A DNA stretch of 33,017 nucleotides from NCBI GenBank assembly GCA_947259175.1, contig CAMYKW010000057.1, positions 1 to 33,017 on the forward strand, read 5' to 3'. The position numbers were made by a program, and so were the translations under genes. Positions 23,941 through 32,284 of the stretch are shown piece by piece (position 1 is the first letter of the stretch; every line of letters begins with the position of its first letter). The notes under the pieces were generated by a model that was not told the origin of the DNA, searched no databases, and saw only the letters and a program-made list of their open reading frames with translations. This DNA is from an uncultured Gammaproteobacteria bacterium. GTDB lineage: Bacteria; Pseudomonadota; Gammaproteobacteria; Arenicellales; JAANXG01.

Positions 23941-25293
23941 ATGACTGTAATTCGATCCCTTAGCGTGCGTATCCTCTGGAGCCTGGCGTTATTGGCCAAT
24001 CTTGACGCGGTGAACGCACAGTCGATTCCACCGCAGGATGCCAATGAAATCGCGTCGGCGCGGTTCGTGGTGACGCTGGTCGAAAAGGACAAGCGTCACC
24101 CGTGGTTCGGCAAGGGTTTGGTTGGCCGTGGGCACGAAATCGCGTTCGCGGTGGACGGCGTGCCGGGCAAGGAGCTCACGCTGGTGCGGGGACAGACCTA
24201 TCAATTTGAAATACGCAGTGATCCGCTACACGATTTCTACTTGTCCACCAGCGCCGTCGGCCGGGGACGGGGCGTTCTCGCCGACGGCGTCGACGGCAAC
24301 TTTACCTTTGACGGAACGGTTACGTTTACCCCCACCGCACAAACGCCCGACGTGGTCTACTACCAATGTCAAAATCACACCTACATGGGTGGTCCGATCT
24401 TTATCGTCGATCGGGCGGGTCAAGCTCCGCAACGCGCCGCCTTGGATGACGCCGCCAGCGACGCGGTCAAGGAACCGGAAGTCGACCCCCAGACACTCGC
24501 CAAGAGCGTCAGAAGCAAGATCGCCTTCGCTAAATTGAGTGTACGCAGCTCCTCGGGCGCAAAACGCATAAAGACCAGCGATAATGCCGAGGCTAAAACG
24601 ATGATTGGTGACGCGGACCGCATGATCGTAAATGCGGAAACGGCGTTGCAGGCCGGCGACGCCGCGGGAGCCCAAACCTTAGTCGACGAAGCCATCCGCA
24701 CGTCCAGCGCCGCTTTCCAAATGGTGCCGGATAAAAAGGAGATCAAGAAACGGGCCAAGGCCGATTACCAGACACTCATGCGCCGCGTCGAGTCGTCGCT
24801 GGCGTCCTACCAGTCATACGACATCTCTAAATCCAAAAACGATGCGGCGGGTGTCCGCATCGACGCCGACACGCTGCGGCGGGATATGCTTGCGGCCCAA
24901 CGCCTGGCCGAGAAAGGAGACTACCCGGCCGCCAACCAGCTCCTGCGCGCGGCGCAAAAAAACCTGGACACCGCGGTCGCGAAGCTGTTGCATGCCCAGA
25001 CCCTCACCTTTACCCGCAGTTTTGCAACCCCCAAGGATGAATACCAGTACGAACGCAATCGCAACCAGGAATACGGCAGATTGCTGGCAACCGTGATCGA
25101 GAAATTGAACCCGTCCCAGGCCAAGATGAAGCTCATCAACGTGCTCAGCAAGCAAGGGGATGATCTGCTCGAGAAGGCCGATCGAAGCGCAACACAAGGC
25201 GATTTCAAGCGTGCAATAGAAACCGTACAGAATTCCACAACCCGTTATCAGAATGGGATAAAAATGGCCGGCGTCCGCTTATTCGGCCGCTAA
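23941..25293 (+). CDS. Exported cupredoxin-domain protein with long helical C-terminal region
   Basis: A 450-residue protein with a signal peptide ending at 'VNAQS' (residue ~27). Residues ~40-157 form a cupredoxin-like domain with a type-1 copper ligand set: His97 ('PLHDFYLS'), Cys143, His146 and Met149 ('YYQCQNHTYMGG'). Residues ~176-450 are almost wholly helical and Ala/Lys/Gln-rich and carry the signature 'DEYQYERNRNQEYGRLL'. I do not recognise this helical family. The next gene encodes a paralogue of the helical region without the cupredoxin. The protein is probably periplasmic; copper binding is strongly suggested, electron transfer or copper sensing is inference. GAG(AG) precedes the ATG. 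No other copper genes lie next to it except the YHS protein 3 kb away. Confidence 0.85.
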   Translation: MTVIRSLSVRILWSLALLANLDAVNAQSIPPQDANEIASARFVVTLVEKDKRHPWFGKGLVGRGHEIAFAVDGVPGKELTLVRGQTYQFEIRSDPLHDFYLSTSAVGRGRGVLADGVDGNFTFDGTVTFTPTAQTPDVVYYQCQNHTYMGGPIFIVDRAGQAPQRAALDDAASDAVKEPEVDPQTLAKSVRSKIAFAKLSVRSSSGAKRIKTSDNAEAKTMIGDADRMIVNAETALQAGDAAGAQTLVDEAIRTSSAAFQMVPDKKEIKKRAKADYQTLMRRVESSLASYQSYDISKSKNDAAGVRIDADTLRRDMLAAQRLAEKGDYPAANQLLRAAQKNLDTAVAKLLHAQTLTFTRSFATPKDEYQYERNRNQEYGRLLATVIEKLNPSQAKMKLINVLSKQGDDLLEKADRSATQGDFKRAIETVQNSTTRYQNGIKMAGVRLFGR

Positions 25294-25447
25294 ATCGGGT
25301 GTATTCCCAGCCGAGCTCGACCAATGCCGGTATCAGCGGTAGCCTTACCGCCAGGCACGTGCGATGGAATAAGTAGCGAATCCACGCGTCTTAATTCAGC
25401 AGTCCTTTTCGTTGGTACATGCGGGTCACACGCCAATCCTCAACATT

Positions 25448-26326
25448 ATGCTCGGCTTGACTACAAGGTTTTCGACCGGTGTCTTTTTAGTCGCCGCGGT
25501 TTCGTGTGTATGGAGCCAGGGGCTCGCGACTCCGGGCAAGGAACAGACCGCCGCACGTCTGAAATTTGTGGAGAAACTGATCGAGCATTCCTCCGCGGCC
25601 CGCCAGGTAAAGGCCAGCACCAACCCGGACGCGAAAGCACGCCACGCGCAAGCCCGCGTGCTGTATGCGAAAGCGGTTTCTGCTTACCACAGCGAAGATT
25701 ATACGAACGCCGCCGATCTACTGAACCAGGCATTGCGGACGATGTTTGCGGCGGTGCGTATGGCCGACAGGGATAAAGTCCTTGCCGAAAAGCGGGAACG
25801 CGACTTTCAGAACCGGCTGGGCAGCGTGAACGCCCTGACCGATGCCCACAACCGAGTCAGTGAAGAAAAGGGCGCCGGCGCCGCAAATTCCGAACTCAGG
25901 CAGTGGGTGGACCGCAAGGTGGCGCAGGCCCACCGCTTGCGCGAGGCGGGTAAACCGGTGGAGGGACGAAGCGCATTGGATGAGGCCTACGTGGCGATCA
26001 AAGTGGCGATCGAAGCGCTGCGCGGCGGTGACACCCTGGTTCGCGCTTTGAATTTTGCCACTAAACAGGAGGAGTACCAATACGAGGTAAATCGCAACGA
26101 CACCCACCGCATGCTCGTGGACGTGCTGTTGCGGGAAAAGATGGAAGGGAGCGACGCTATCAAAACGATGGTGCAGAGATTCATCGACAATGCCGCCGGA
26201 ACTCGCAACAAGGCCGAGGAGTTGGCCGGCAAGGGAGAATACGACGAAGCGGTGAAGACCATGGAGCAATCGACCAAAGACATCCTGCGGGCCATTCGCA
26301 GCGCCGGCATCTACATTCCCGGTTGA
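25448..26326 (+). CDS. Exported helical protein, paralogue of the preceding gene's C-terminal region
   Basis: A protein of about 292 residues with a hydrophobic leader ('FSTGVFLVAAVSCVWSQGLA') from the ATG at 25448; an ATG at 25412 is a weaker choice. The rest is helical, without membrane segments. It aligns along its whole length with residues ~190-450 of the upstream protein: 'VKASTNPDAKARHAQARVLY' against 'IKTSDNAEAKTMIGDADRMI', and 'EEYQYEVNRNDTHRMLV' against 'DEYQYERNRNQEYGRLL'. It lacks the cupredoxin domain. The gap to the upstream gene is 154 bases, so the two are probably co-transcribed and may form a heteromeric periplasmic assembly (inference). No family name is recognised; no Shine-Dalgarno sequence is evident. 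Confidence 0.8.
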   Translation: MLGLTTRFSTGVFLVAAVSCVWSQGLATPGKEQTAARLKFVEKLIEHSSAARQVKASTNPDAKARHAQARVLYAKAVSAYHSEDYTNAADLLNQALRTMFAAVRMADRDKVLAEKRERDFQNRLGSVNALTDAHNRVSEEKGAGAANSELRQWVDRKVAQAHRLREAGKPVEGRSALDEAYVAIKVAIEALRGGDTLVRALNFATKQEEYQYEVNRNDTHRMLVDVLLREKMEGSDAIKTMVQRFIDNAAGTRNKAEELAGKGEYDEAVKTMEQSTKDILRAIRSAGIYIPG

Positions 26327-26691
26327 TTGAACTGTATAAGTTGTGACTTCAGATTACAGACAGGAAAGTCAGGGGCGACTTGACCTTACAGATCACCCGA
26401 ATATTTCAAGCGCGGACATTCAACAAGGCCAACTACCCTTCCGCTCAATACTCAGGATCGTGTGAGAAAATTCAAAATCAAAATGATCGGTGGTAAAACA
26501 ATTCACCCATACACCATTAACAGGGCGGCTATGACGAGTTAAGGATTCGCGTAAGGGAAATATAAAACCCATGTGGCACGCCGTCCCAAGCGCCTTAAAA
26601 TTCGGCGACTTTTCACACAGTCCGTACTCGTTGCGGACATTGGCGGAACCTGGATAAACTGGTGTGGCGTTGACCATCATATGACGAAAAG
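26327..26691. other. Convergent intergenic region, no gene seen
   Basis: About 365 bases between the helical protein gene and the end of soeC. A minus-strand frame crosses it but continues antisense-like into soeC without a recognisable domain, leader or start signal. No terminator stem with T-run is clear on either strand. Confidence 0.4.
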
Positions 26692-27711
26692 TTAGCCCAT
26701 CGTTTGGTAGTAGAGGTTTTGCGGATGTTGGGCCTGAGCGAAAAAGAACCAGCGTTCGGCGAGTAACCCGATATATTGGGCGACAAAGGCGGCCGTTAAG
26801 ATTCCAGTCATTTTCACGGAAAGTCCCGCGACGATTAACAGTATTGGGACCGGGAAAACCAGTAACAGAAACAGCCACATCAGCCTTTGCAACCACGCCG
26901 GTGACGCGGAGTGAAAAAATTCGCGGGTATTGAATGAGCCGCCCATCAGGCCTTGGGAGCGTTGGGTAATGTGCTGGTGCTTGACGCCGGTCGCGGTTTG
27001 AAGCGTGGACTTCCGTCTTGAGCGCGTATTTCGTATAAGCGACGCGACGCGTGTTGCCAGCGCGACGAGGGTCACGACGACCGCCCACACGCCAAAAAAT
27101 AGCGTCATTTCCGCTGCATAGTGTTGCGCTAGAGCGGTGGCGAGAGTGAACCCGGAGGCGCTGCCCAACAAGGTGTAATTGAATACGGTCAGCGGTGTTG
27201 CCCACTCCTGTAGAAAGCGTATGCACGCATAGATCATTGCGGTGCACAGAAAAAGCGTAAGCACTGCAGCGGTGGCCACCCCCCCGATCCACAGTGTCCA
27301 GTAGCGCTGGACGAGCCACGGGGCAATGTCAGGCGACGATGCAACATAGTGCGCCGCCCCGTACAAAGCAACGAGGGCGACGACAATGGGCAGCACAATC
27401 ACTTCCCGCGACAGCCACGAGGTCTTCCACTGCGCCGCCGAACGCCACGCCCGCTCCGGACGCCCCAAATGAAAGAACGACGCCACCAGTCCGGCGATGA
27501 GCAGGCCCACTGACAGCACGCTGGCCGTTACATAGAACTCTCCGGAATCACGCAGGCCTGAATGTATACGCATGTACCATTCGCCGGCATACAACGCCAG
27601 GAACAAACCCTGTCCCACGCCGATCAGGGTGGTCAGAACAATCACTGAAAACGCAGGATGCACGGTGCTTAGTATTTGGACTCGAGTTGGTTGCGGTACG
27701 TTCGTAAACAA
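26692..27711 (-). CDS. soeC: Sulfite dehydrogenase membrane anchor SoeC (DmsC/NrfD type)
   Basis: A 339-residue polytopic protein of the DmsC anchor family with about eight to nine hydrophobic segments. The opening 'HPAFSVIVLTTLIGVGQGLFLALYAGE' and 'ASFFHLGRPERAWRSAAQWKTSWLSREV' are typical of DMSO reductase and SoeABC anchors. It would hold SoeAB on the cytoplasmic face of the inner membrane and exchange electrons with quinone; DmsC-type anchors carry no haem. A charged loop of ~45 residues after helix 6-7 ('RNTRSRRKSTLQTATGVKHQ') is prominent. The start codon appears to be TTG (27711), one base after the SoeB stop, implying translational coupling. The minus-strand order soeA-soeB-soeC matches known soe operons. 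Confidence 0.88.
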   Translation of the reverse strand: MFTNVPQPTRVQILSTVHPAFSVIVLTTLIGVGQGLFLALYAGEWYMRIHSGLRDSGEFYVTASVLSVGLLIAGLVASFFHLGRPERAWRSAAQWKTSWLSREVIVLPIVVALVALYGAAHYVASSPDIAPWLVQRYWTLWIGGVATAAVLTLFLCTAMIYACIRFLQEWATPLTVFNYTLLGSASGFTLATALAQHYAAEMTLFFGVWAVVVTLVALATRVASLIRNTRSRRKSTLQTATGVKHQHITQRSQGLMGGSFNTREFFHSASPAWLQRLMWLFLLLVFPVPILLIVAGLSVKMTGILTAAFVAQYIGLLAERWFFFAQAQHPQNLYYQTMG

Positions 27712-27712
27712 T

Positions 27713-28444
27713 TCACCAACTGGTCACGTCGTCGAGCGTCTGCTCGCGCACCGGGCCGACGGGTCGTTCACGTTCCTTCTTCAGCGGGTTGTCCGAGCGC
27801 ACCAATTCGTCCTCATGGATTCGGATACGGGTCTTACGCCGCGGCAGATAGTGGTTCGCCGGTTTCGTGCCCCATTCCGGCATGAGTGCGTAGCCGCCCT
27901 CCTCGCGGATGGCGACGGACACATTCGAATCCGGATCGTGAATATCTCCGAACAGGCGCGCACTGGTCGGGCAGGCCAGCACGCAGGCAGGTTTGCGCTC
28001 GCTTACCGGCAACGCCTCATCGTAGATGCGATCGATGCACAGCGTACATTTTTTCATCACCTTCTGATGGGTGTCGATCTCACGGACCCCATAGGGGCAA
28101 GCCCACGCACAATACTTGCAACCGATGCATTTGTCGTAATCCACCAGCACGATGCCGTCTTCGGGTCGCTTGTAGCTGGCACCGGTCGGGCATACGGGCA
28201 CGCAGGGCGGGTCCTCGCAGTGCAGACAACTCTTCGGGAAGTGCACGGTCTCGCAGTTGGGATACTCACCGACTTCGAAGGTCTGTACACGATTGAAGAA
28301 CGTGCCCGTCGGATCTTCCCCGTAAGGACGGTCGTCCGAGAGGTACCCTGCAACGCCGGACGTGTTCCATTCCTTGCAACTGGTCACGCAGGCGTGACAG
28401 CCCACACAAACGTTCAGATCGATCACCAACGCCAGTTGTGTCAT
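27713..28444 (-). CDS. soeB: Sulfite dehydrogenase iron-sulfur subunit SoeB
   Basis: A 243-residue cytoplasmic ferredoxin-type subunit of the DmsB/NrfC family. Four [4Fe-4S] cysteine groups are visible: 'CVGCHACVTSCKEWN', 'CLHCEDPPCVPVCPTGA', 'CIGCKYCAWACPYG' and 'CTLCIDRI...CVLACPTSA'. There is no Tat or Sec leader, in line with a complex facing the cytoplasm. It relays electrons from the molybdenum subunit to SoeC. The ATG lies six bases after the soeA stop. The family could also be polysulfide or DMSO reductase; the SoeB assignment rests on the partner sequences and gene order. Confidence 0.9.
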   Translation of the reverse strand: MTQLALVIDLNVCVGCHACVTSCKEWNTSGVAGYLSDDRPYGEDPTGTFFNRVQTFEVGEYPNCETVHFPKSCLHCEDPPCVPVCPTGASYKRPEDGIVLVDYDKCIGCKYCAWACPYGVREIDTHQKVMKKCTLCIDRIYDEALPVSERKPACVLACPTSARLFGDIHDPDSNVSVAIREEGGYALMPEWGTKPANHYLPRRKTRIRIHEDELVRSDNPLKKERERPVGPVREQTLDDVTSW

Positions 28445-28450
28445 GTGTGC

Positions 28451-31336
28451 TTACCGTTTTCCGCCGGCGAAAAAGGCCAACCACGATTTGGGCCTGGCTT
28501 TCATGCCCGGAAGCGGACGAACCGTTTTGAACTGCGGGTGCGTTTCGTGAGCTCCGGCTTCCGCCTTGGTCACCCGCACATGCACGTCGTACCAAGCGGC
28601 CTGTCCGGTCACGGGATCGGAATTGGATAAACGGTGACCGTCGGCGCCGGGCGGCAGTTCTTCGGATATCAGGTGGTTGAGCAAAAATCCCTTGCGCGAT
28701 TCGTTGGCGCCGGCCTCTAGGTTCCAGGCTCCGGACGCCTTGCCGATGGCGTTCCACGTCCACACCGTACCCGGCTCCACCGCCTCGCTGAACCGGCACA
28801 TGCAGCGCACCCGGCCCCACATGGATTCCACCCAAACCCAGTCACCGTCATCGAATCCACCTTGCCTCCCCACAGCCGGGCTCATGTAAAGATAATTATG
28901 CGCATGAATCTGTCGCAACCAGGCGTTCTGCGAATCCCAGGAATGGTACATCGCCATCGGACGCTGGGTGACGGCCTTGAGTGGATACATGCGCTTACCG
29001 GTCTGCTGGCTTTCCAGGGGATCAAAATAAAACGGTAGCGGATCGAAGTAGGTCGCTATGCGCTCGCGCAGGCGTTCCGGCGGCTGCCGGTACTCGGTTT
29101 TTCCCTGCGCCGCGAGCCGGAACTGCTGTAATACCTCTGAATACAGGTGTACGTTGATGGGTTCTGCATAGCGTATGAGCCGATGGCGCTGCGCCCACTC
29201 CAGGTAACCCTTGTTCCAGTTGCGCATGTATTGATACGACCTCGGCAACCGGTAGTGGTAGACGCAGTTGTTCTTTTCGTACATCTGCCATTGGTTGGGA
29301 TTGGGCTCGCCGCGCATGAACTTCTCGCCGCCTTTTCCACGCCACCCGGCAAGAAAGCCAATTCCCGATCCGGGCTCGGTTTCGTAATTGACGATGAAGT
29401 CCGGGTAGTCACGGTACTTGCGCGAACCTTCCTTAGTCACGAACGCCGGCAGCTTGAGGCGTGCACCCAGCTCGATGAGCACCTCCTGGAACGGCTTGCA
29501 CTCGCCGGTCGGCGGTACGACCGGAACGCGCACGGCGTCCACCGGCCCGTCGTATTCCGAGATCGGCCGGTCCAACATGGACATCACATCGTGGCGTTCG
29601 AGATAGGTCGTATCCGGCAGGACCAGATCGGCGAAGGCTACCATCTCCGACTGGAAAGCGTCGCATACGACGATAAACGGGATCTTGTACTCGCCGGTCT
29701 CGTCCCGGTCGTTCAGCATCTCGCGGACCCGCTGTGTGTTCATGGTCGAATTCCATGCCATGTTTGCCATAAAGATCATCAGCGTATCGATCCGGTACGG
29801 GTCTCCGCGCCAGGCATTGGTTATCACGTTATGCATCAGGCCGTGCACGGACAACGGATATTCCCAGGAGAACGCTTTGTCGATACGCACGGGCTCGCCG
29901 TCATCGTCCACGAACAGATCGTCGGGTTCCGCCGGCCAACCGAGTGGCATGCCTTCCAAAGGCATATTGGGACGCACGGTCTCGGGACCGGTGCCGGTCT
30001 TGGCGCAAGGGGGTATCGGGCGCGGAAAAGGCGCCTTATGGCGAAAGCCGCCCGGGCGATCGATGGTCCCTAACAAGGTCATCAACAACGACAGCGCGCG
30101 TATGCTGTGAAACCCGTTTGAGTGCGCCGCCAATCCACGCATGGCGTGGAACGCGACCGGATTGCCGGTGACTGTTTCGTGTTCGTTGTCCCACACATCG
30201 GTCCACGGGATGGGCAGTTCGATCTTCTGGTCTCGCGCCACGATGCCCATTTCATGGGCAATGCGGCGTATCGTGTCCGCCGGCACGCCGGTCACGTGCG
30301 CGGCCCACTCCGGGGTATAGTTTTTCACTCTCTCCACCAGAAGCTGAAACGCCGGCTTTACGGGGGTTCTATCGTCCAGCGCAAACTCGCCCATCAGCCG
30401 GGGATCGGCCCCCTTGCTATGGGTGACGACCGGGCGGTTGGTTATGCGGTCCCACCACAGCTTGTTCTGCGGATCGAAACACCCCTCTTCCTCGGGCACC
30501 TCGGTGCGCACGAACATGCCGAATTCGTTACCCTCCCGCAAGTTCACCAGCTCGGCGGCATTGGTGTACTGGATGAGAAACTCGCGATCGTAGAGGCCTT
30601 GCTTGATGAGTTCATTAATCAGGGCCAGCAACAGCGCGCCATCGGTGCCCGGCTTGATCGGTACCCACTCGTCCGCGATAGCGGAGTATCCGGTGCGCAC
30701 CGGATTGATGGAGATGAACCTGCCACCGTCACGTTTGAATTGGGAAATGGCGATCTTCAGCGGGTTGGAGTGATGGTCTTCGGCGGTACCGATCATGATG
30801 AACAATCTCGCCCGTTCGAGGTCGGGACCGCCGAACTCCCAGAACGAGCCGCCGATGCTGTAGATCATGCCTGCAGCCATGTTGACGGAACAAAATCCGC
30901 CGTGGGCGGCGTAGTTTGGTGTGCCGAATTGTTTGGCGAACATCCCCGTAAGCGCCTGCATCTGATCGCGGCCGGTGAACAACGCGAAACGCTTGGGGTC
31001 GGTGTCCCGGACACGATGCAAACGCTGTTCCAATATATCGAACGCCTGATCCCAGGAAATCGGTTCGAACTCGGCATCACCGCGCTCACTGTCCGGTCTG
31101 CGCAGCAGCGGCCGGGTCAGACGAGCGGGGGAGTATTGTTTCATGATGCCGGACGCACCCTTCGCGCAGATCACGCCCTTGTTCAACGGATGCTGCGGAT
31201 TGCCCTGAATGTACCGCACCTCACCGTCGCGCAAGGTCACGCGGATGCCGCAGCGGCAGGCACACATGTAGCAGGTGGTGTTCTTTACCTCGGTAATGCC
31301 CGTTTCCGATTGAGATTCTGGAATGTATGCGGTCAT
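28451..31336 (-). CDS. soeA: Molybdopterin oxidoreductase, sulfite dehydrogenase catalytic subunit SoeA
   Basis: A catalytic subunit of about 961 residues in the DMSO reductase superfamily. The N-terminal [4Fe-4S] motif C-x2-C-x3-C-x27-C is seen ('TTCYMCACRCGIRV' and 'GVICAKG'). The molybdenum-pterin domains follow with 'ALFTGRDQMQALTGMFAKQFGTPN' and a probable Mo-ligand Cys in 'HGGFCSVNMAAG'. The C-terminal cap has 'DGDWVWVESMWGRVR'. The absence of a Tat leader fits SoeA, which oxidises sulfite to sulfate in the cytoplasm of purple and other sulfur bacteria. The ATG at 31336 is chosen over 31381 because the extra codons coincide with a remnant of another gene; neither has a strong ribosome-binding site. 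It forms an operon with soeB and soeC. Polysulfide/thiosulfate reductase is the main alternative. Confidence 0.88.
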   Translation of the reverse strand: MTAYIPESQSETGITEVKNTTCYMCACRCGIRVTLRDGEVRYIQGNPQHPLNKGVICAKGASGIMKQYSPARLTRPLLRRPDSERGDAEFEPISWDQAFDILEQRLHRVRDTDPKRFALFTGRDQMQALTGMFAKQFGTPNYAAHGGFCSVNMAAGMIYSIGGSFWEFGGPDLERARLFIMIGTAEDHHSNPLKIAISQFKRDGGRFISINPVRTGYSAIADEWVPIKPGTDGALLLALINELIKQGLYDREFLIQYTNAAELVNLREGNEFGMFVRTEVPEEEGCFDPQNKLWWDRITNRPVVTHSKGADPRLMGEFALDDRTPVKPAFQLLVERVKNYTPEWAAHVTGVPADTIRRIAHEMGIVARDQKIELPIPWTDVWDNEHETVTGNPVAFHAMRGLAAHSNGFHSIRALSLLMTLLGTIDRPGGFRHKAPFPRPIPPCAKTGTGPETVRPNMPLEGMPLGWPAEPDDLFVDDDGEPVRIDKAFSWEYPLSVHGLMHNVITNAWRGDPYRIDTLMIFMANMAWNSTMNTQRVREMLNDRDETGEYKIPFIVVCDAFQSEMVAFADLVLPDTTYLERHDVMSMLDRPISEYDGPVDAVRVPVVPPTGECKPFQEVLIELGARLKLPAFVTKEGSRKYRDYPDFIVNYETEPGSGIGFLAGWRGKGGEKFMRGEPNPNQWQMYEKNNCVYHYRLPRSYQYMRNWNKGYLEWAQRHRLIRYAEPINVHLYSEVLQQFRLAAQGKTEYRQPPERLRERIATYFDPLPFYFDPLESQQTGKRMYPLKAVTQRPMAMYHSWDSQNAWLRQIHAHNYLYMSPAVGRQGGFDDGDWVWVESMWGRVRCMCRFSEAVEPGTVWTWNAIGKASGAWNLEAGANESRKGFLLNHLISEELPPGADGHRLSNSDPVTGQAAWYDVHVRVTKAEAGAHETHPQFKTVRPLPGMKARPKSWLAFFAGGKR

Positions 31337-31367
31337 CGACTTGCTAGCCGTATTGGGCGGCACCGAC

Positions 31368-31496
31368 CCGGGACAGGTCATTGACGGGATGTTTCAATCC
31401 CTGAAGGGTGGGTCCAATGGCCCCCGCCCGGCCGATGCGCTCGGCGAGCTTGTAGGCGATATTGCCGGATTCGATATTGGGGAACATCAGTGTGAA
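31368..31496 (-). pseudogene. C-terminal remnant of phosphate acetyltransferase (pta)
   Basis: About 43 codons read the end of the phosphate acetyl/butyryltransferase domain: 'LMFPNIESGNIAYKLAERIG' followed by 'AIGPTLQGLKHPVNDLSR', matching Pta C-termini ('FPDLxxGNIAYKLxQR', 'AIGPILQGLxKPVNDLSRG'). After 'NDLSR' the frame diverges into a few unrelated codons and stops at 31344, where Pta normally continues about 20 residues. Before 31496 the frame is unrelated. No other part of pta is present. It abuts the soeA start on the same strand, so it marks a recombination junction. Confidence 0.8.
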
Positions 31497-31855
31497 TCGG
31501 GTGACACATTTTTTGATCGGCCGTACTGAAAAACGGAAGATCTGGACGTCAGGCACAAGGTTACCATATACGTTCCCTTGTCTCATGCCATGGTCATGCC
31601 GACCCAAGGGGTTACAATGATCCCGCCAGAGATATACGACATAGTTTCAGCAGGACTGTCGGACGCATATGGTGTTCATTAGTTTGGTGAAAAATAGAAG
31701 ATCGACGGATTGATTTCCAATTCGTCTCTGACCGGCAAGTCGCGGCCATCAACGTGATGCAGTCATAACGTTTGTTTGTGGAACGATAAGCAGACACCTG
31801 CACCCAGCGTTACCTGTGGCGACAGTACCGATGGACAATATTCGTCGTTTCTTGG
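31497..31855. other. Intergenic region between CBS gene and pta remnant
   Basis: About 360 bases with lower GC than the neighbouring genes. Short open frames on both strands have no recognisable content. It should contain the promoter for soeABC, but no confident -35/-10 pair was found. Confidence 0.35.
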
Positions 31856-32284
31856 TTACCCCTGGATGTAGTGTATAAGCTGTTCAATCGTGAACTCTTG
31901 ATGAGCAATAGTGCTCTTGACCAGATCACCAATAGAGACCAAACCAACCAACCGTTTTTCGTCAACCACTGGAAGATGACGTATCCGCTTTTCAGTCATA
32001 ATGGCCATGCATTCTTCGATCGTACGGTCGAGTCGCACGCAAACAACGGGGGCAACCATGATATCTCGCACTGGCGTTTCAAGCGAGGATCTGCCCTCTA
32101 GAATGACATATCGCGCATAATGTCTCTCGGTAAGGATGCCGACGATTTGATCGTCCTCTAGAACGACCAACGATCCAATATTTTTCTCCGCCATTTTCTG
32201 AATGGCATCGTATACCGAATGACGCGGATGAATCGACCAAACTTCTTGTCCCTTTCTATCCAGCACCTGTTGCACTGTTGCCAT
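31856..32284 (-). CDS. CBS-pair domain protein
   Basis: A stand-alone cytoplasmic protein of 142 residues with two complete CBS motifs. The first is 'VWSIHPRHSVYDAIQKMAEKNIGSLVVLEDDQIVGILTERHYAR' and the second 'DIMVAPVVCVRLDRTIEECMAIMTEKRIRHLPVVDEKRLVGLVSIGDLV'. This arrangement is common in small inosine-monophosphate-dehydrogenase-like CBS proteins that bind AMP/ATP or related ligands. The C-terminal tail 'FTIEQLIHYIQG' is typical of this subgroup. It lies upstream of soeABC on the same strand but is separated by the pta remnant and ~470 bases, so a functional link is not shown. Residue-level ligand specificity cannot be assigned. Confidence 0.93.
   Translation of the reverse strand: MATVQQVLDRKGQEVWSIHPRHSVYDAIQKMAEKNIGSLVVLEDDQIVGILTERHYARYVILEGRSSLETPVRDIMVAPVVCVRLDRTIEECMAIMTEKRIRHLPVVDEKRLVGLVSIGDLVKSTIAHQEFTIEQLIHYIQG

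Noticed and set aside
26420-27319. A minus-strand frame of about 300 codons overlapping soeC and the gap after it
   Set aside because: Most of it reads soeC in the wrong frame, and the 3' part shows no recognisable protein.
29147-31384. Two long plus-strand frames opposite soeA
   Set aside because: His/Arg/Val-rich sequence without leaders or domains, fully explained as shadows of soeA codon usage.
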